This document shows, one piece after another, positions 4,656-6,247 of a stretch of 6,247 bases of DNA. Position 1 is the first letter of the stretch, and each line of letters opens with the position of its first letter. The notes under the pieces are model-generated. The model saw only the letters and a program-made list of their open reading frames with translations, had not been told where the DNA came from and did not search any database. The translations under genes were made by a program, and so were the position numbers. The stretch covers positions 1-6,247 of the forward strand of contig JAGWZT010000127.1 in the NCBI GenBank assembly GCA_018971925.1, given 5' to 3'. Source of the stretch: Lysobacteraceae bacterium. Lineage in GTDB: Bacteria > Pseudomonadota > Gammaproteobacteria > Xanthomonadales > Rhodanobacteraceae.

Positions 4656-6128
4656 ATGCGCATCCATATCCTCGGTATCTGCGGCACCTTCATGGGCGGC
4701 ATCGCGGCGCTGGCGCGCGAGCTGGGCATCGAAGTCGAAGGCTCGGACGCGAACGTTTATCCGCCGATGAGCGACCAATTGCGCGCGTTGGGCATCACGT
4801 TGCAGGAAGGCTGGTCCGCCGGGCACCTGCAACCCGCGCCTGACGCCGTGGTGGTGGGCAACGCGCTGTCGCGCGGCAATCCATCGGTCGAATACATGCT
4901 GGACGAAGGCTTGCGTTACACGTCCGGTCCGCAGTGGCTGGGCGAGAACGTGTTGCGCGGCCGCGAAGTGCTGGCCGTCGCGGGCACCCATGGCAAGACC
5001 ACCACGACCAGCCTGCTAGCGCATCTGCTCGAGTCGGCGGGATTGATGCCCGGCTTTTTGATCGGCGGCGTGCCGGGCAACTTCGGTGTGTCGGCGAGAT
5101 TGGGTGGAAAACCCCGCGTGAGGGACAGGAAAAAGGCGAAAAAGGGGACGGAGGCAATTAATGTTGCGTCCGCCGCGCCAGCAATCCCGCCCGTGTCTGC
5201 GTTAATTGCCTCCGTCCCTTTTTTTGTACTGGAGGCGGACGAATACGACACCGCGTTCTTCGACAAGCGTTCGAAGTTCGTGCACTACCGGCCGCGCATC
5301 GCCATCCTCAACAATCTCGAATACGACCACGCCGACATCTTTCCCGATGTTGCGGCGATCCAGCGGCAATTCCACCACCTCGTACGCACGGTGCCGGGCA
5401 ACGGCCACCTGATCGTCAACGCCGAAGACGCGCGGCTGGCCGAGGTGCTGGCGATGGGTTGCTGGACGCCGGTCGAGACCTTCGGCATCGACGCGGGCGA
5501 CTGGCGCGCACGCCTCCTGGCCGCGGACGGGTCCGCCTTCGCGGTCACGCATGCGGGCAGTCCGATCGGCGACATCCGCTGGAACCTCACGGGGCGACAT
5601 AACGTGATGAACGCGCTGGCGGCGTTGGCAGCGGCGCACGCGGCGGGCGTCGATCCGAAAATCCTGTTGCCCGCCTTTGCCAGCTTCGAAAGCGTCAAGC
5701 GCCGGATGGAATCGTTGGGCGAAGTCGATGGCGTGCACGTGTACGACGATTTCGCGCATCACCCGACCGCCATCGCGACCACCCTTGCGGGGTTGCGCGC
5801 GAAAGTGGGCGGCGCGCGCATCCTGGTTGCGCTGGAGCCGCGCTCCAATTCCATGCGTGCCGGTGCACACGCCGCGATGCTGGCTCCCTCGCTGGCCGAC
5901 GCGGATGCCGTGGTGTTGCTGCAGCGGCCCGAGTTGCCGTGGGACGCGCACCACGTGACCGACGCGCTGGCGGGCCGCGGTGTCACCGCGCCGTCGGTGG
6001 CTGAGCTGATCGCCGCGTTGCGCGCGCAGGCGCGACCGGGAGACCACGTCGTGTTCATGTCCAACGGCGGGTTCGACAACGCGCCGCGGCGATTTATCGA
6101 CGCCCTGCGCGAACACGAGGCCTGTTGA
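4656..6128 (+). CDS. mpl: UDP-N-acetylmuramate:murein tripeptide ligase Mpl, carrying an in-frame repeat insertion
   Basis: Mpl is a cytoplasmic ATP-dependent Mur ligase that joins recycled L-Ala-gamma-D-Glu-meso-DAP to UDP-MurNAc, returning cell-wall peptides to peptidoglycan synthesis. The N-terminal domain opens with MRIHILGICGTFMGG. Next come the ATP loop GTHGKTTT (110-117), GGVPGNF (137-143), the Mg2+/carbamate-region motif EADEYD (193-198), NNLEYDHADIF (219-229), and the C-terminal-domain motifs DDFAHHPTA (364-372) and EPRSN (394-398). All are intact. The protein has 490 residues against about 457 in E. coli. Most of the excess is one block: E. coli reads SARLG-ESD-FFVIEADEY, while this protein reads SARLG-GKP, then about 35 extra residues (154-188), then FFVLEADEY. 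Residues 162-188 of that block are encoded by a palindromic repeat element. The block falls in a loop before a core strand, so the enzyme may still work. The start is ATG 4656, with GTG 4647 as an alternative. The last codons are ordinary and no terminator is visible downstream. Confidence 0.95.
   Translation: MRIHILGICGTFMGGIAALARELGIEVEGSDANVYPPMSDQLRALGITLQEGWSAGHLQPAPDAVVVGNALSRGNPSVEYMLDEGLRYTSGPQWLGENVLRGREVLAVAGTHGKTTTTSLLAHLLESAGLMPGFLIGGVPGNFGVSARLGGKPRVRDRKKAKKGTEAINVASAAPAIPPVSALIASVPFFVLEADEYDTAFFDKRSKFVHYRPRIAILNNLEYDHADIFPDVAAIQRQFHHLVRTVPGNGHLIVNAEDARLAEVLAMGCWTPVETFGIDAGDWRARLLAADGSAFAVTHAGSPIGDIRWNLTGRHNVMNALAALAAAHAAGVDPKILLPAFASFESVKRRMESLGEVDGVHVYDDFAHHPTAIATTLAGLRAKVGGARILVALEPRSNSMRAGAHAAMLAPSLADADAVVLLQRPELPWDAHHVTDALAGRGVTAPSVAELIAALRAQARPGDHVVFMSNGGFDNAPRRFIDALREHEAC
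5139..5224. repeat. Palindromic REP/MITE-like element inside mpl
   Basis: Arms at 5139-5161 and 5202-5224 are 23 bases each and complementary except at one position. They share the core GGGACGGAGGCAATTAA and enclose a 40-base GC-rich centre. The outer ends are A-runs and T-runs, the right one being seven T's (5219-5225). The element lies wholly inside mpl and is read without a stop, encoding KKGTEAIN from the left arm and LIASVPFF from the right. Comparison with E. coli Mpl puts the whole added segment at about 5115-5219, so some 24 bases left of the visible arm (including AGGGACAGG at 5121-5129, a weak echo of the arm) probably arrived with it. I recall similar GGGACGGAGG...TTAATT repeats scattered in Xanthomonadales genomes, but copy number cannot be seen here. 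The stem plus T-run also resembles an intrinsic terminator. No transposase is encoded. Confidence 0.85.
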
Positions 6129-6148
6129 CACCGTGTCACGCAGCTCAC

Positions 6149-6176
6149 TTGGCATGGCGTCAATAGGCCCTAAACT
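6149..6176 (+). promoter_or_regulatory. Predicted promoter giving a leaderless transcript
   Basis: TTGGCA (6149-6154, five of six) is followed by a 16-base spacer and TAAACT (6171-6176, four of six). With the usual 6-base gap after the -10, transcription would begin at 6183, the first base of the GTG start codon. The promoter lies in the 54-bp gap after mpl. Confidence 0.5.
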
Positions 6177-6182
6177 CGGGGC

Positions 6183-6247
6183 GTGAGGCGTCGCGAACTT
6201 CCCCTGTTTCCGCTCAACGCCGTGCTGTTCCCAGGCAGCACGCTGGG
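6183..6247 (+). CDS. LON substrate-binding domain protein, N-terminus only (partial)
   Basis: Only 21 codons are visible before the window ends. They read VRRRELPLFPLNAVLFPGSTL (GTG start read as Met), and RELPLFPLNAVLFPG is the typical opening of the LON substrate-binding (ATP-dependent protease La, N-terminal) domain. Small standalone proteins of about 200 residues with this domain are common in gammaproteobacteria and have no assigned enzymatic role; full-length Lon itself cannot be excluded but usually has a longer segment before this motif. An in-frame TAA at 6171-6173 fixes GTG 6183 as the only reasonable start. No properly spaced Shine-Dalgarno site precedes it, consistent with leaderless translation. 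Separation from mpl by its own promoter suggests independent control. Confidence 0.8.
   Translation, partial: MRRRELPLFPLNAVLFPGSTL

Noticed and set aside
3422..4729. 435-codon minus-strand open frame antisense to adk, the membrane gene and the mpl start
   Set aside because: It lies opposite three well-supported genes, has low-complexity Ser/Thr/Arg/Pro-rich composition, shows no family motif and is the expected shadow of high-GC codon bias.
5112..5218. Target-site duplication (CCC on both sides) marking the mpl insertion
   Set aside because: Three to four C's are too short to separate from chance in GC-rich DNA, and single-strand REP-type transposition does not make duplications.
6125..6130. 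TTGACA overlapping the mpl stop as the -35 for the downstream gene
   Set aside because: No -10-like hexamer lies at the right distance (the bases 17 downstream read CTTGGC); the TTGGCA/TAAACT pair is a better fit.

Overview
The window is GC-rich (roughly two thirds G+C by eye) and carries housekeeping genes of a gammaproteobacterium. The gene content and the protein sequences (short-lid adenylate kinase, Mpl, pyrophosphate-dependent phosphofructokinase, HppA-type pyrophosphatase) best fit the Xanthomonadales/Lysobacterales, perhaps a Rhodanobacter-like lineage. That placement is inference from remembered family sequences, not from a search.

Layout, left to right. Positions 1-1004, minus strand: the first half of a membrane pyrophosphatase (hppA) that runs off the left edge. 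A 162-bp divergent spacer follows, with a good minus-strand promoter. Positions 1167-1991, plus: an isocitrate lyase/PEP mutase superfamily enzyme of uncertain substrate. Positions 1988-2090: a paired, inverted REP-like repeat whose two GTAG ends supply the stop codons of both flanking convergent genes. Positions 2087-3373, minus: pyrophosphate-dependent 6-phosphofructokinase. A 117-bp divergent spacer leads to a probable plus-strand operon: adk (3491-4060), a small unknown membrane protein (4140-4640) and mpl (4656-6128). The window ends with the first 21 codons of a LON substrate-binding-domain protein (from 6183), which appears to have its own promoter and a leaderless GTG start.

Two themes connect the genes. 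The first is pyrophosphate and adenylate energetics: hppA couples PPi to proton pumping, the phosphofructokinase uses PPi in place of ATP, and adk balances ATP, ADP and AMP. The second is peptidoglycan recycling through mpl.

The most unusual feature is a second, unrelated palindromic repeat (arms 5139-5161 and 5202-5224) lodged in frame inside mpl. It adds about 35 residues between the ATP-binding loop and the conserved EADEYD motif without breaking the reading frame. Its stem followed by a T-run also resembles an intrinsic terminator. I saw no CRISPR array, tRNA, rRNA, transposase gene or defence system, and no candidate for a wholly new multi-gene system. The novelty here lies in the two repeat elements and how they meet coding sequence.
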